DNA of 64,000 bases from Rudanella paleaurantiibacter (GTDB taxonomy: Bacteria; Bacteroidota; Bacteroidia; Cytophagales; Spirosomataceae), in contig NZ_WELI01000002.1 in NCBI RefSeq assembly GCF_009184635.1, positions 310,001 to 374,000 of the forward strand. Reading direction: 5' to 3'. This document shows, piece by piece, positions 43,624-53,261 of this stretch (positions within the stretch are counted from its first letter, which is position 1; the number at the start of each line of letters is the position of its first letter). Position numbers and translations under genes: made by a program. Under the pieces are notes generated by a model. It searched no databases. It was not told where the DNA came from and worked only from the letters and a program-made list of their open reading frames with translations.

Positions 43624-46600
43624 TTACCGAATCAGCAGCACGGACCCGCGCCGGACTACACGCGGCAATTGGGGGTCGTACTGGCTGCCGTACGTAATCA
43701 CATAGGCGTACATCATGGGCGGATACACCTCACCCCGATAGGTACCGTCCCACCTGATTTCAGGATTATCGCTGGCAAAGACTACCTCCCCCCACCGGTT
43801 GAATATTTTGATTTCAAACCCGGTGGTGTAGGCACTGTACACGTCAAATTGGTCATTTAAACCGTCGCCATTGGGCGTAAACGCTTCGGGCGTGAAAACC
43901 CTAGGCTCACAGTAATCGACGACCTGCGTCGACGCTACGGCCGTACAACCCGATGGATCGGTAGCCTGTACGGTGTACCGGCCTACTGCACTTACGCGCA
44001 ATAGGCGGCCCGGCCCACCGCCACCGCCCCACACAAACGAAGCACTCGCGGGACCACCGGCCACCAGCGTAGTCGATCCGCCGTCGCCCACACAGAACCG
44101 GTACTGCGGAGCCAGCTGAATGGCAGGCGCGGGCCGGTCGGTGATCTGTACACTTGCCGTACCGGTACACCCGTTGGGGTTACTCACCCGGACCGAGTAC
44201 GTGCCGGGTGCCGTAACGCTGATGGTTGGCGTAGTGAGGCCATTGCTCCACTGATATTGGTTGTTGGCCAGAGTTGCGCTGACGGGTTGCAACAGAGCCA
44301 GGTCACCGGCACATTTGTCTTGCGGGGGACCCAGGTCAGCAAAGCCCGTAGGGTCGAGGCCAACCCGCGTGGAGGCTGTAGCACTACACCCGTTTACGTC
44401 GCTCACCTGCACCGTGTACGTACCGCTGTTGATACCGGTCAGCACGGAGGCATTGCCCACAATGGCGTTGGCTCCATCGCGCCAAACGTACAAAGCGGGA
44501 GTACCGCCCGTTGCATTCAGGCTCACAGTACCACTGCCCGGCCTTGAACAAAGCTGATCGCGCGGAACGGGGGTTATGGCCAGCGTATTAACTGGCGACC
44601 GCAACGTGTAATTGGAAAGCGAGGAACATGATAACTGATCGGTAACCCGAACGGTGTACGTACCCTCGCCCAGCGCCGACAATGAGTTGCCGGTGGTTAG
44701 CAGCGGCTGGTTGTTCCCTGTCCAGGCATACGTAAACGTACCCGAGCTTTGGGGCGATACCAGAATGCTGCCGTTCAGAATGGTACAGCTGCTGGGGTTA
44801 ACGGTTGAGGCTGTCAGCCGTGGATTTTGGCGCTCAGTAACCGTCACCGATGCCGTATTGGTACACAAATCAGCCGCATTCGGCAGTGAGTTGGGATTTC
44901 GGTAGGTAGCCGTTACCGAGTATACACCGGCCGCATTAACCGTTGCCGCTTTGGTAGTTTGACCATTGCTCCAATTAAACGAATTGTACGAGGGGGCAAT
45001 AGCGGCAAAGCCTACAGTAGTACTGCTACCCTGACAGAGCACAGGATCAGATGCCAGCGTAAACGGTTCGTTGGGCCGGGTGAAGAGTACATTGGCGTCA
45101 TCGCGGACAAAGCATTCAGGGTTTTCATTAAACGCAAAAGCTATGTACGTACCGTTTCGGGTGGCTTCAAACGTTTTTCCCCGGCCAATAATCTTATTAG
45201 CATACACCCAGGCGTAATTCTGGGCCTGCACATCAATCGACAGGGTTGTCGACATCGGCATCCGACACACAAACTGATCATTCAGGGTAATACTCTGCGG
45301 AACAGAGGCAATATTGACCACATCGGTAGCCGTAACTACGGTACAACTGGGACCGAAGGAATTATTGGGACCTTTCTGAAACGTTTCAACGGTTAGCGTG
45401 GCCGTGTAACTACCCGGTCGGGTGTAGCGGTGCGAGGCCTGGGTGGCCGTACCGGAGTAAGGTGCCGACCCATCGCCAAAATTAATCGTGTATCGTTCTT
45501 TCAGGTCGGGGCAGTATGGCCCAATGGTAAACTGGGTTGTGTCGCCGATACACTCGCCTTCGTGGCTCAGACCTGCCCCGTTCGACGGTGGCTGATTAAA
45601 GTTGGCAATCTGGTTGGGAAGCCCCAGCTGACCGGTTTTACTACCCAGCGACTGTCCCCGTGGGTTGAACCGGAGGGTATCGAGCAGGCTGGCGTTGGGG
45701 TTTTCGATAACGCCCAACTCCGACTGGCCGGGTATCGACATATAAATCCGACCATCGGGGCCAATCTGTAAGGCCCCAAACTGCTGGGTGGTACTCGTAG
45801 CGACTTCGGATCGGGCGGCCGTGAGCTGATCGGGGTCGGTAATGGTCAGATCGTAACGGAGCAGGTACGACGATACCGCTGTGCCACTCGTGGGATCGCC
45901 TTTCAGGGTCACGTACAGACTTCTTCCATCGGGCGAAAACTCCACCCCGTACGCACTGGGTGGGGCCGGCCCCAGGTCTATTGTTCGGTCGTATTCGAGC
46001 GTACCTGTTTCATCATTGAATTTATACAGCTCCACAATGTTGTTGGCAATGGCCGTGTTGGAGCCGGGTACGCCCGGTACAATCATGGCCACCGGACGCA
46101 CGACCCCATCGGTCGTATTACTGCCGGGGTTAGTGGCCGTGCCCGACGTCCCCGTGGCCGAGGTTGCCGTGGTGCTCTGCGGAGCCGGGCCTATTTTGAT
46201 GTAACCTTCGCCCTGAGCAGCCAGTGTCTGCGACCGGCTTTGGGTGATTACCACCGTTTTCTGCTCAGGAACCGCATTCCGGGTGATGTGCGTAATTCGG
46301 AACGTATTACCACCAAAATCGCGGGTAATTACCCAATAGGTTGAGTCTTGCTCATTTTTTACCCCAGCCGAGCGTTCGGTACTGAGCGCGGTGGTCGATG
46401 AGCCTGCTACGGGCAGATTGGTTTCAACAATGGCCCCTTTGCCATCGTTTTTCCGCATATCGACAATGCTGTACGTAAGCTGCCGGGTACCGTTGATCTC
46501 GGCGGTGGTGTACACATAATACTGGTACTCGCAGCCTCGGCACGTACCCTTCGGCACAATCAGAGCCGATTGGGTCGAAATCTGGCTACCACCCAGCGAT

Positions 46601-47547
46601 GCCACCGCGGTGGTGATAACCGGCTTCGAGGTCGTGGGGTCAACCACCAGTTTACCGTTGGCATCGTATTGCACCGCGCCCATCACGTTGCCATCCGCAT
46701 CATACACTTTCACGCCATCGGTATAGAACAAAACGTTGCCTTTGTCATCTGAAATAGACGAGGCCCCCTCGATGGTACTGAGCTTACCGTCGTCGATGGG
46801 TGAAGGCGAGCCGCCCCCGGCAAAATCAAGACCGGCGTTGTTACCAAAATACCACTTGGCACCGGGCGAACCAGCCTGCTCAGGGCAAACCTGCACCTGA
46901 ATCCGGTTTTCGGTTGTACAACCAAATGCATTGGTTACTTCAACCGAGTAGCAACCAGAGCCCGTCACACTAATGGTTTGGGTAATTTCGCCTTTAGGGG
47001 CCCACTCATACGTTACACCCGAAGGGGCTCCGCTGGGGTATGGGTCTAAGGTTAGCACCTGCCCTTTGCAAATGGTCGTATCGGTACGCCAGTTCTGAAA
47101 TTCACGTGGGGCAGTTCCAACATTAATCTGAAACGTTTCTGTCTGGGCGGGCAGGGCACTGTTCGAAAAGGTACGCGTGACGGTAACCGTTTTTAAGCCT
47201 TGCGATGAATACCCGTATTGCACCACACTGTACGACGTAGTCGAGGTCGACGCGCCGGGTGTGGCCGTGCCGCTGATGGGAGCACTATCAAACTCCCATT
47301 TCCACGAAGCCACGCCCGGCGTAGCATCCCGAAAGGTGGTAGGTTCGCCCTTGCACTGGCTATCTCCCGACCCAATTTCGGTTTGCACGCACGGACGCCG
47401 AATGCTGATGCCCGACGGTAATCCGTTGCCGGTTCCCGTCGACGATGTGGGTGGGGCTATCTGCCCCAACACAGGCCACAAACTGCTCAGTCCCAGCAAA
47501 CAGAGCAAGACGCCAAAAAACCGAAAATATGTAAACGCGTAGCGCAT
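43624..47547 (-). CDS. Large T9SS cargo protein with PKD domain and type B sorting domain
   Basis: A 1307-aa exported protein. The signal peptide covers FGVLLCLLGLSSLWPVLGQ. A Cys-containing Ig/PKD-like domain follows, then a propeller-like region (about 240-650: GAKWYFGNNAGLDFAGG, EFSPDGRSLYVTLKGD, FGALQIGPDGRIYMSIPG). A PKD domain lies at about 680-740 (YTINFGDGSAPYSG). Repeated beta-sandwich modules follow (TYTVRVTDQLSC, TYTVQVSDVNGC, TYSVRVSNPNGC, RYTVQATDPSGC). The C-terminal FTPNGDGLNDQF and FEIKIFNRWGEVVFASD are the CHU_C / gliding-motility-associated type B sorting domain. It is exported through the type IX system, probably as an adhesin. It diverges from porP/sprF. Confidence 0.93.
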   Translation of the reverse strand: MRYAFTYFRFFGVLLCLLGLSSLWPVLGQIAPPTSSTGTGNGLPSGISIRRPCVQTEIGSGDSQCKGEPTTFRDATPGVASWKWEFDSAPISGTATPGASTSTTSYSVVQYGYSSQGLKTVTVTRTFSNSALPAQTETFQINVGTAPREFQNWRTDTTICKGQVLTLDPYPSGAPSGVTYEWAPKGEITQTISVTGSGCYSVEVTNAFGCTTENRIQVQVCPEQAGSPGAKWYFGNNAGLDFAGGGSPSPIDDGKLSTIEGASSISDDKGNVLFYTDGVKVYDADGNVMGAVQYDANGKLVVDPTTSKPVITTAVASLGGSQISTQSALIVPKGTCRGCEYQYYVYTTAEINGTRQLTYSIVDMRKNDGKGAIVETNLPVAGSSTTALSTERSAGVKNEQDSTYWVITRDFGGNTFRITHITRNAVPEQKTVVITQSRSQTLAAQGEGYIKIGPAPQSTTATSATGTSGTATNPGSNTTDGVVRPVAMIVPGVPGSNTAIANNIVELYKFNDETGTLEYDRTIDLGPAPPSAYGVEFSPDGRSLYVTLKGDPTSGTAVSSYLLRYDLTITDPDQLTAARSEVATSTTQQFGALQIGPDGRIYMSIPGQSELGVIENPNASLLDTLRFNPRGQSLGSKTGQLGLPNQIANFNQPPSNGAGLSHEGECIGDTTQFTIGPYCPDLKERYTINFGDGSAPYSGTATQASHRYTRPGSYTATLTVETFQKGPNNSFGPSCTVVTATDVVNIASVPQSITLNDQFVCRMPMSTTLSIDVQAQNYAWVYANKIIGRGKTFEATRNGTYIAFAFNENPECFVRDDANVLFTRPNEPFTLASDPVLCQGSSTTVGFAAIAPSYNSFNWSNGQTTKAATVNAAGVYSVTATYRNPNSLPNAADLCTNTASVTVTERQNPRLTASTVNPSSCTILNGSILVSPQSSGTFTYAWTGNNQPLLTTGNSLSALGEGTYTVRVTDQLSCSSLSNYTLRSPVNTLAITPVPRDQLCSRPGSGTVSLNATGGTPALYVWRDGANAIVGNASVLTGINSGTYTVQVSDVNGCSATASTRVGLDPTGFADLGPPQDKCAGDLALLQPVSATLANNQYQWSNGLTTPTISVTAPGTYSVRVSNPNGCTGTASVQITDRPAPAIQLAPQYRFCVGDGGSTTLVAGGPASASFVWGGGGGPGRLLRVSAVGRYTVQATDPSGCTAVASTQVVDYCEPRVFTPEAFTPNGDGLNDQFDVYSAYTTGFEIKIFNRWGEVVFASDNPEIRWDGTYRGEVYPPMMYAYVITYGSQYDPQLPRVVRRGSVLLIR

Positions 47548-47601
47548 AAATAACCTGTCATCCTCTAAACCTATACTACCACCTCTCCCATAACTAATGC
47601 A

Positions 47602-47637
47602 GCGGCCGTTCGTTAAATTTAACGAAAACCAGGCCGC
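47602..47637. promoter_or_regulatory. 18-bp perfect palindrome in a GC-framed stem between divergent genes
   Basis: TTCGTTAAATTTAACGAA (47609-47626) is perfectly palindromic. Outer arms GCGGCC (47602-47607) and GGCCGC (47632-47637) frame it. It lies between the T9SS cargo gene (minus) and porP/sprF (plus), so it could be a shared operator. A smaller hairpin CGCTAA-TTAG-TTAGCG is at 47723-47738. Confidence 0.5.
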
Positions 47638-47771
47638 AAAATTTTATCTCATCGTTGCCGCCACAGCGCGCCCAAAAAAGGCGTAATTTTATAAACATTC
47701 CCAAATTGGTGCGGGCAATTTGCGCTAATTAGTTAGCGTTTAATTGAAACGGCAAGCTTTTTGCGCTGACC

Positions 47772-48818
47772 ATGACCATTATGACCAAACGTTTCCTTTT
47801 GTTGGGGTTTATCCTGCTTCTGAGCCAGCTCGGTTCGGCGCAAGATCCCCAATTCACGCAGTTCTACGCGGCCCCGCTGTACTTAAACCCCGCTTTTGCC
47901 GGTTCGGCTCTGGCTCCCCGTGTAACGGCTAATTACCGCAATCAGTGGCCATCCGTTGCAAACTACGTAACATCGATGGTTGGCGTTGATCATTACATCG
48001 ATCGGTTTAACAGCGGTGTGGGGCTAATGCTGATCAGCGATAATCAGGGACAGGGACAGATTCGCTCAACCGAGATTGCCGGGCAATACGCGTATCAGGT
48101 TCAAATCAACGAGGTTTCGGCTGTGCGATTGGGCTTACAGGCATCGTACGTCAACCGCAATGTAGGGTATTTTGGTCTTACCTTCGGCGACCAATTCAGT
48201 AACCGTGGGTTCATTGATGGCAGTACCAGCGCCGATGCCGGCCTGATTGCTTCGGCCCGGCCCAACAAGTACGTCGATTTCTCGACCGGGGCCTTATACT
48301 ACTCCGACTGGGTTTGGCTCGGCGTGTCGGCTCACCACATCAACCGCCCGAGTCAGGGATTCTTTGCGGGCGACAATAGCCGTCTCCCCATTAAAGGCAG
48401 CATTCATACCGGGTTGCGGATTCCGCTGATGGGCTTCACAGGTCTGGGCGACGAGGCCGAGCGCGAAATCAGCTTCTCACCGGTAGTTCACTATAAGTTT
48501 CAGGGTAAGTACGATCAGCTGGATATAGGCGCTTACTTCACCTACTCCCCGCTTACGGTGGGCGCTTACTACCGGGGGTTACCCTTCAAGAAATACGATC
48601 AGCGAATTAATAACCACGACGCCATGGCGTTTCTGGTAGGATTCCGACAGGATAAATTCTCGGTGGGGTACAGCTACGATGCTACCATCTCGACCCTCGG
48701 TTTTGCGAGTGGCGGCTCCCACGAAATCTCGATCTCCTATCTTTTCGACCCCATTGAGAGCAATCGGAAAGCCCGCAACCGACGCCGAAACCCGCAGTTG
48801 GCCTGCCCGAAGTTCTGA
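47772..48818 (+). CDS. PorP/SprF-family type IX secretion outer-membrane protein
   Basis: A 348-aa outer-membrane beta-barrel-type protein. The signal peptide is LLLGFILLLSQLGSAQ, followed by the family hallmark DPQFTQFYAAPLYLNPAFAGS. The barrel part includes YHIDRFNSGVGLMLISDNQG and LLIGFRQDKFSVGYSYDATI-like strands, and ends in a basic tail (RKARNRRRNP). PorP/SprF proteins assist secretion of specific type B cargo such as SprB; the divergent 1307-aa cargo is the probable client. The ATG at 47781 is an alternative start. Confidence 0.93.
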   Translation: MTIMTKRFLLLGFILLLSQLGSAQDPQFTQFYAAPLYLNPAFAGSALAPRVTANYRNQWPSVANYVTSMVGVDHYIDRFNSGVGLMLISDNQGQGQIRSTEIAGQYAYQVQINEVSAVRLGLQASYVNRNVGYFGLTFGDQFSNRGFIDGSTSADAGLIASARPNKYVDFSTGALYYSDWVWLGVSAHHINRPSQGFFAGDNSRLPIKGSIHTGLRIPLMGFTGLGDEAEREISFSPVVHYKFQGKYDQLDIGAYFTYSPLTVGAYYRGLPFKKYDQRINNHDAMAFLVGFRQDKFSVGYSYDATISTLGFASGGSHEISISYLFDPIESNRKARNRRRNPQLACPKF

Positions 48819-48821
48819 CAC

Positions 48822-48856
48822 AAAAAAGCCCCTGCCGCGCGGCAGGGGCTTTTTTG
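48822..48856. terminator. Bidirectional terminator between porP/sprF and aspartate kinase
   Basis: A perfect hairpin: six As, GCCCCTGCC, GCGC loop, GGCAGGGGC, six Ts. It works for both convergent genes. Confidence 0.93.
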
Positions 48857-50104
48857 TTATTTCACCACCAACTGCACGGTGTAGCGGCTTTTTTGTTCGA
48901 GCAACAATTTTTTATCGACCAGCACCCGGTCGATAGTGGCCTGATCGTAATAGCGAATGGTAATCAGTTCCAGGCCTTCGTTGTAGCTAACCCGGAAATT
49001 CTGCCGGAGCAGATCGAGCAGGGCCGGTAGCCGGTCGGGGTTTGTATCGACCACGACCGAGAAGCTGATGGCCGTGTTTTGCATCAGGTTTATCTTGATT
49101 CCGGCGGCCGCAAACTGCCCAAAAATCTGGCTCAGGTTATCCTCGGCGATAAACGAGAAGTCTTTCGGGTGCAGCGAAATGAGCGTCTGATTCACCTTGA
49201 AGATAAACGAGGGGGTAGTCAGTTGCCCTTCCGATGCGTTAATGACGGTGCCGGGCGCTTCGGGTTGCAAAAACGACCGTACGTACAACGGAATCCCCTT
49301 GTTCTGCAGCGGCTTAATGGTTTTGGGGTGAATCACCGTAGCGCCATAATACGCCAGTTCAATGGCATCCTGATACGTCAGTTGGGTAAGCAAAACGGTT
49401 TGGTCGAAATACTTCGGGTCGGCATTGAGCACGCCCGGTACATCTTTCCAGATCGTAACACTCTCTGCATCGGTGCAATAGGCAAAAATAGCCGCCGTGT
49501 AGTCCGACCCCTCACGGCCCAGCGTGGTTGTCAAGCCTGTACCGGCGGCCTGCCCCACAAATCCCTGGGTCACAATCAGGCTTCCGTCACCACAGCTGTT
49601 CACAAACCCCCGGATAGCGCGCTGTGTCTGCTCCCAGTCAACTTTACCTTCCCGGAAGGTATCGTCGGTGCAAACCAGTTGGCGAGCATCGGCCCAAATG
49701 GCTCCGCAATAAGCCGCCACAATCTGGGTCGAGATGATTTCACCCACCGAAACAATCTGATCATAAATCTGATCGAACGGGCCGGTAGGTTTTTGCCGCA
49801 GCACGGTATCAACCCACAAAAAGGTGCCGTAAGCCCCCCGGAATGTCTGTGCCCAGTCGGCACCGGCGAGGTCACGCATAATGGCTTCGTGGTAGCTCTG
49901 CACCGTTGCCCAGCGCGCTAGGGCTTCGTCCGTTTTATGATCGGCATAGGCGCGGGTAACTTCTTCGAGCGCGTTGGTGGTTTTACCCATCGCCGAAACC
50001 ACCACAATAGCCCCCTGTTGGGCCTGAGTACGCAGAATATGGGCCAGATTCCGAACACCGGCCGCGTCTTTAACGGATGCCCCGCCAAACTTAAAAACCT
50101 TCAT
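48857..50104 (-). CDS. Aspartate kinase
   Basis: A 415-aa enzyme that phosphorylates aspartate in the first step of lysine, threonine and methionine synthesis. MKVFKFGGASVKDAAGV is the catalytic start (KFGG). Later come TTTLGREGSDYTAA and WKDVPGVLNADPKYF. The C-terminal ACT region is weaker (LISLHPKDFSFIAEDNL, INLMQNTAISFSVVVD), so feedback control is likely but not certain. The ATG at 50113 (MTR before it) is possible; 50104 gives the usual family start. It lies downstream of dxs on the same strand, with a 28-bp hairpin between. Confidence 0.93.
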   Translation of the reverse strand: MKVFKFGGASVKDAAGVRNLAHILRTQAQQGAIVVVSAMGKTTNALEEVTRAYADHKTDEALARWATVQSYHEAIMRDLAGADWAQTFRGAYGTFLWVDTVLRQKPTGPFDQIYDQIVSVGEIISTQIVAAYCGAIWADARQLVCTDDTFREGKVDWEQTQRAIRGFVNSCGDGSLIVTQGFVGQAAGTGLTTTLGREGSDYTAAIFAYCTDAESVTIWKDVPGVLNADPKYFDQTVLLTQLTYQDAIELAYYGATVIHPKTIKPLQNKGIPLYVRSFLQPEAPGTVINASEGQLTTPSFIFKVNQTLISLHPKDFSFIAEDNLSQIFGQFAAAGIKINLMQNTAISFSVVVDTNPDRLPALLDLLRQNFRVSYNEGLELITIRYYDQATIDRVLVDKKLLLEQKSRYTVQLVVK

Positions 50105-50118
50105 TCGGGTCATAAATG

Positions 50119-50186
50119 GACAGGATTACAGGATTAAACAGGATTTTCGCGTGAATGGAAATCCTGTTTAATCCTGTAATCCTGTC
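50119..50186. repeat. 28-bp perfect hairpin between dxs and aspartate kinase
   Basis: Arms 50119-50146 and 50159-50186 are perfectly complementary over 28 bases; the loop is 12 bases. Each arm is three ACAGGATT-type words in a row. It begins 12 bases after the dxs stop, on the transcript to the kinase gene. No T-run typical of a terminator follows on the minus side. Confidence 0.9.
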
Positions 50187-50198
50187 AAAAGAACTTTT

Positions 50199-52133
50199 CT
50201 AAATGACAATCTTGCTCCCCGCATACAGAAGTTCTTTCACGGCCGAAGCAATGCCTTCGGGATCGAAGCCACACTCGCGGTGCAATTCAATCTGTTCGCC
50301 ATGCTCGATAATGGCGTCGGGGATACCGAGCCGTTTTACGTGGGCTGAGTACCCGTGCTCGGCCATAAACTCCAGCACCGCCGAGCCGAAGCCGCCCATC
50401 AAACAGCCATCTTCAACAGTCAACACCCGGTCGAAACGAGTAAAGATCTGGTGGAGCAAAGCCTCGTCGAGCGGCTTCACATAACGCATATCGAAGTGCG
50501 CTGGGTGAATACCTTCTTTCGCCAGGTTAGCAGAAGCCTCTACAGCATAATTGCCAATGTGACCCAACGTCAGGATAGCAACGCCTTCACCGTCCTGAAT
50601 CAGGCGGCCTTTACCAATTTCCTGCTTTTCGAGTGGAGTACGCCAGGCGGGCATCACACCCTCGCCCCGTGGGTATCGGATCGTAAACGCCCGCTTGCCC
50701 TGCTGCACCTCGTCAGAAGTGGCCGTAAACATCATGTTCCGTAGCTCCTGCTCGTTCATCGGGGCTGCCACAATCATGTTGGGTACGCAACGCATGTAGG
50801 CAATGTCGTAAGCGCCGTGATGCGTAGGGCCGTCGGCCCCGGCAAAGCCTGCCCGGTCGAGGCAGAAAATAACCGGCAACTCCTGAATACACACATCGTG
50901 CACCACCTGATCGTAGGCACGCTGCATAAACGTGGAGTAAATATTACAGAACACCACCTGCCCCCGCGTGGCCATACCAGCCGAGAACGTAACGGCGTGT
51001 TGTTCGGCAATGCCCACATCGAAGGCCCGGTCGGGCATGGCCTTCATCATGATATTCATCGATGAACCAGAAGGCATGGCCGGGGTTACACCCACAACTT
51101 TGGCGTTCTGCTCGGCCAGTTCAACGAGCGTATGCCCAAACACATCCTGATACTTAGGCGGCTGCGGGCTATCGTACACTTTTTTCTTGATCTCGCCCGT
51201 CACCTTGTCGAACAAACCGGGTGCGTGCCACTTGGTCTGATCTTTTTCGGCGGGGCCATACCCTTTGCCTTTTACTGTCAGCACGTGCAACAGCTTGGGG
51301 CCGGGAATTTGCTTGAGGTCCTCGAGAACGCTGGTCAGGTGGTCAATGTCGTGTCCATCAATCGGACCGAAATACCGCAGGTTGAGCGACTCAAACAGGT
51401 TGCTTTGTTCGAGCAGCGAGCCCTTGATACCCGTCTGAATCTGCGACACCAGTTCCTGAGCCGTTTTGCCCAGCTTGTCCATTTTGCCAAGCAGGTTCCA
51501 GATCTCGCCCTTCACCTTGTTGTAGGTCTGCGAGGTGGTAATGTCGGTCAGGTATTCGCGCAGGGCCCCTACATTGGGGTCGATGCTCATGTTGTTGTCG
51601 TTCAACACGATGAGCAGGTTGGCATCGGTAGCCCCCGCGTGGTTCATTCCCTCAAAGGCTTCGCCGGCAGTCATCGATCCATCGCCGATTACAGCGATAT
51701 GCTGCCGCAGGGGATTACCCTCCAGCTTCGACGCGACGGCCATGCCCAAAGCGGCCGAGATCGACGTCGACGAGTGGCCTACGCCAAAGGTGTCGTACTC
51801 GCTCTCTTTGCGCTTAGGAAAACCCGAGATGCCTTTGTAGAATCGGTTGGTATGAAAAACATCACGCCGACCGGTCAGAATTTTGTGGCCATACGCCTGA
51901 TGGCCTACATCCCAAACCAGCTGATCGTCAGGCGTATTGAAGACATAATGCAGTGCTACAGTTAATTCAACCACGCCAAGGCTGGCCCCGAAGTGCCCTC
52001 CATAAACCGATACATTATCGATAATAAACTGACGAAGTTGGTCGCAAACCTTAGGAAGTTCTGTCTTATCGAACCGACGGAGATCGGCGGGCGTGTTGAT
52101 GGTAGCGAGTAAGTTGCCGGGGGTAATCAGCAT
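50199..52133 (-). CDS. dxs: 1-deoxy-D-xylulose-5-phosphate synthase
   Basis: A 644-aa thiamine-diphosphate enzyme. It joins pyruvate and glyceraldehyde-3-phosphate in the first step of the MEP isoprenoid pathway. Motifs: VYGGHFGASLGVVELTVALH, DQLVWDVGHQAYGHKIL, the ThDP site AVIGDGSMTAGEAFEGMNHAG with LNDNNMSID, VLTVKGKGYGPAE, and the transketolase-like part FDVGIAEQHAVTFSAGMATRG. Length is normal. Start at the ATG at 52133. Confidence 0.96.
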   Translation of the reverse strand: MLITPGNLLATINTPADLRRFDKTELPKVCDQLRQFIIDNVSVYGGHFGASLGVVELTVALHYVFNTPDDQLVWDVGHQAYGHKILTGRRDVFHTNRFYKGISGFPKRKESEYDTFGVGHSSTSISAALGMAVASKLEGNPLRQHIAVIGDGSMTAGEAFEGMNHAGATDANLLIVLNDNNMSIDPNVGALREYLTDITTSQTYNKVKGEIWNLLGKMDKLGKTAQELVSQIQTGIKGSLLEQSNLFESLNLRYFGPIDGHDIDHLTSVLEDLKQIPGPKLLHVLTVKGKGYGPAEKDQTKWHAPGLFDKVTGEIKKKVYDSPQPPKYQDVFGHTLVELAEQNAKVVGVTPAMPSGSSMNIMMKAMPDRAFDVGIAEQHAVTFSAGMATRGQVVFCNIYSTFMQRAYDQVVHDVCIQELPVIFCLDRAGFAGADGPTHHGAYDIAYMRCVPNMIVAAPMNEQELRNMMFTATSDEVQQGKRAFTIRYPRGEGVMPAWRTPLEKQEIGKGRLIQDGEGVAILTLGHIGNYAVEASANLAKEGIHPAHFDMRYVKPLDEALLHQIFTRFDRVLTVEDGCLMGGFGSAVLEFMAEHGYSAHVKRLGIPDAIIEHGEQIELHRECGFDPEGIASAVKELLYAGSKIVI

Positions 52134-52328
52134 GGTTGATCGTCAAAATCGTTGTGTTACAACAACAAACGGGCCTGAATAATGTTCACGCCTGTTTGTC
52201 CGTAGCGATTAAAACACAATGCGAAGGTAGGACGAAAATAGGACAAAACGAATAGTCGCACCGACACGCGGAGACATACGGGCAATTGAGTTTGTTTGCC
52301 TGCGCAACCCAACCGGCCGTCTGATGCG

Positions 52329-53258
52329 CTAACTCCGCTGACTGGCGCGGAATAGTTTCTGTTTCTCTTCCCGCGACAGGCTTTCGTAGCCCGAACGCGA
52401 AATTTTGTCCAGAATCGCGTCAATTTCGTCCTGATCGGGCATCGATACCGACGCGTTTCCGGGGCTTGCCCCAGCCGCAGCGTAGGTATTAGCGTTGGCG
52501 TTGGCATTGCTCCGTTGCCGGTACGACACCTTTATGGCAGGCTTGGGGCGGGTCAGCGTCTGCCAGCCATCCATGAGCCAGTAAATTGGACGACCGAGGT
52601 CAGTACCGTTCTGAAGCAGTTTGATAAAGAAAAAGCCCATTACAGCTCCGCCAAGGTGCGCCAGTTCACCACCCGAGTTGGGACCGAGTGAGTTGGCCAA
52701 CGACAGCACAATCAGGAAAAATACAATGTACTTGATCCGAACAGGGCCGAAGAAAAGCAGGTGAAACGAGTAATTAGGCAGCAACGTAGCCGCGCCAACA
52801 GCTACCGAGAAAAAGGCCCCCGATGAGCCCAGCATGTACACACCACCTGATCGCTGCACAAAGTAGGGCACCAGATTAAACATGGCCAGGTAGAGTAAAC
52901 CACCGGCAATACCGCCCAGCACATACAACCCCAGCAACCGGCGCGCCCCCAGATATTCATCCACCAAACGCCCGAACCAGTACAGGCCCAGCATATTGAA
53001 CAGAATATGAAACGGCTTCTCGTGGGTAAAGAAGTAGGTAATCAGCGTCCAGGGACGGCGTATAAAATCGGCGGCATTGGCCGGAATCGTCAGCTGCTCT
53101 ACTACTTTGCTGTAGTAAGCAGGCGATTCTGAAACCGTAAACACAAGGTACAGAATCAGCAACGTCAGAAACACCACGACGTTGACCAATATCAGTTGCG
53201 CCAACGTATTGTTGGGCTTCGAAAATTCAGACCGGAAATCGTCAAGTAACCCGCTCAT
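52329..53258 (-). CDS. Rhomboid-family intramembrane serine protease, second of a pair
   Basis: A 309-aa membrane protease with six to seven helices. The catalytic Ser lies in LGSSGAFFSVAVG and the His in ELAHLGGAVMGF. HILFNMLGLYWFG holds the usual HxxxN in helix 2. The C-terminal soluble tail (about 80 aa: SYRQRSNANANAN..., DEIDAILDKISRSGYESLSREEKQKLF) is the small helical motif often found in Bacteroidota rhomboids. It starts a few bases after the upstream rhomboid gene stops, so they are co-translated. A GTG directly before the ATG at 53258 is possible. Confidence 0.93.
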   Translation of the reverse strand: MSGLLDDFRSEFSKPNNTLAQLILVNVVVFLTLLILYLVFTVSESPAYYSKVVEQLTIPANAADFIRRPWTLITYFFTHEKPFHILFNMLGLYWFGRLVDEYLGARRLLGLYVLGGIAGGLLYLAMFNLVPYFVQRSGGVYMLGSSGAFFSVAVGAATLLPNYSFHLLFFGPVRIKYIVFFLIVLSLANSLGPNSGGELAHLGGAVMGFFFIKLLQNGTDLGRPIYWLMDGWQTLTRPKPAIKVSYRQRSNANANANTYAAAGASPGNASVSMPDQDEIDAILDKISRSGYESLSREEKQKLFRASQRS

Positions 53259-53261
53259 CAC

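Noticed and set aside
52157-52507. A 116-codon frame beside the rhomboid gene
   Set aside because: It overlaps the 3' end of the rhomboid gene in another frame and has no recognisable features.
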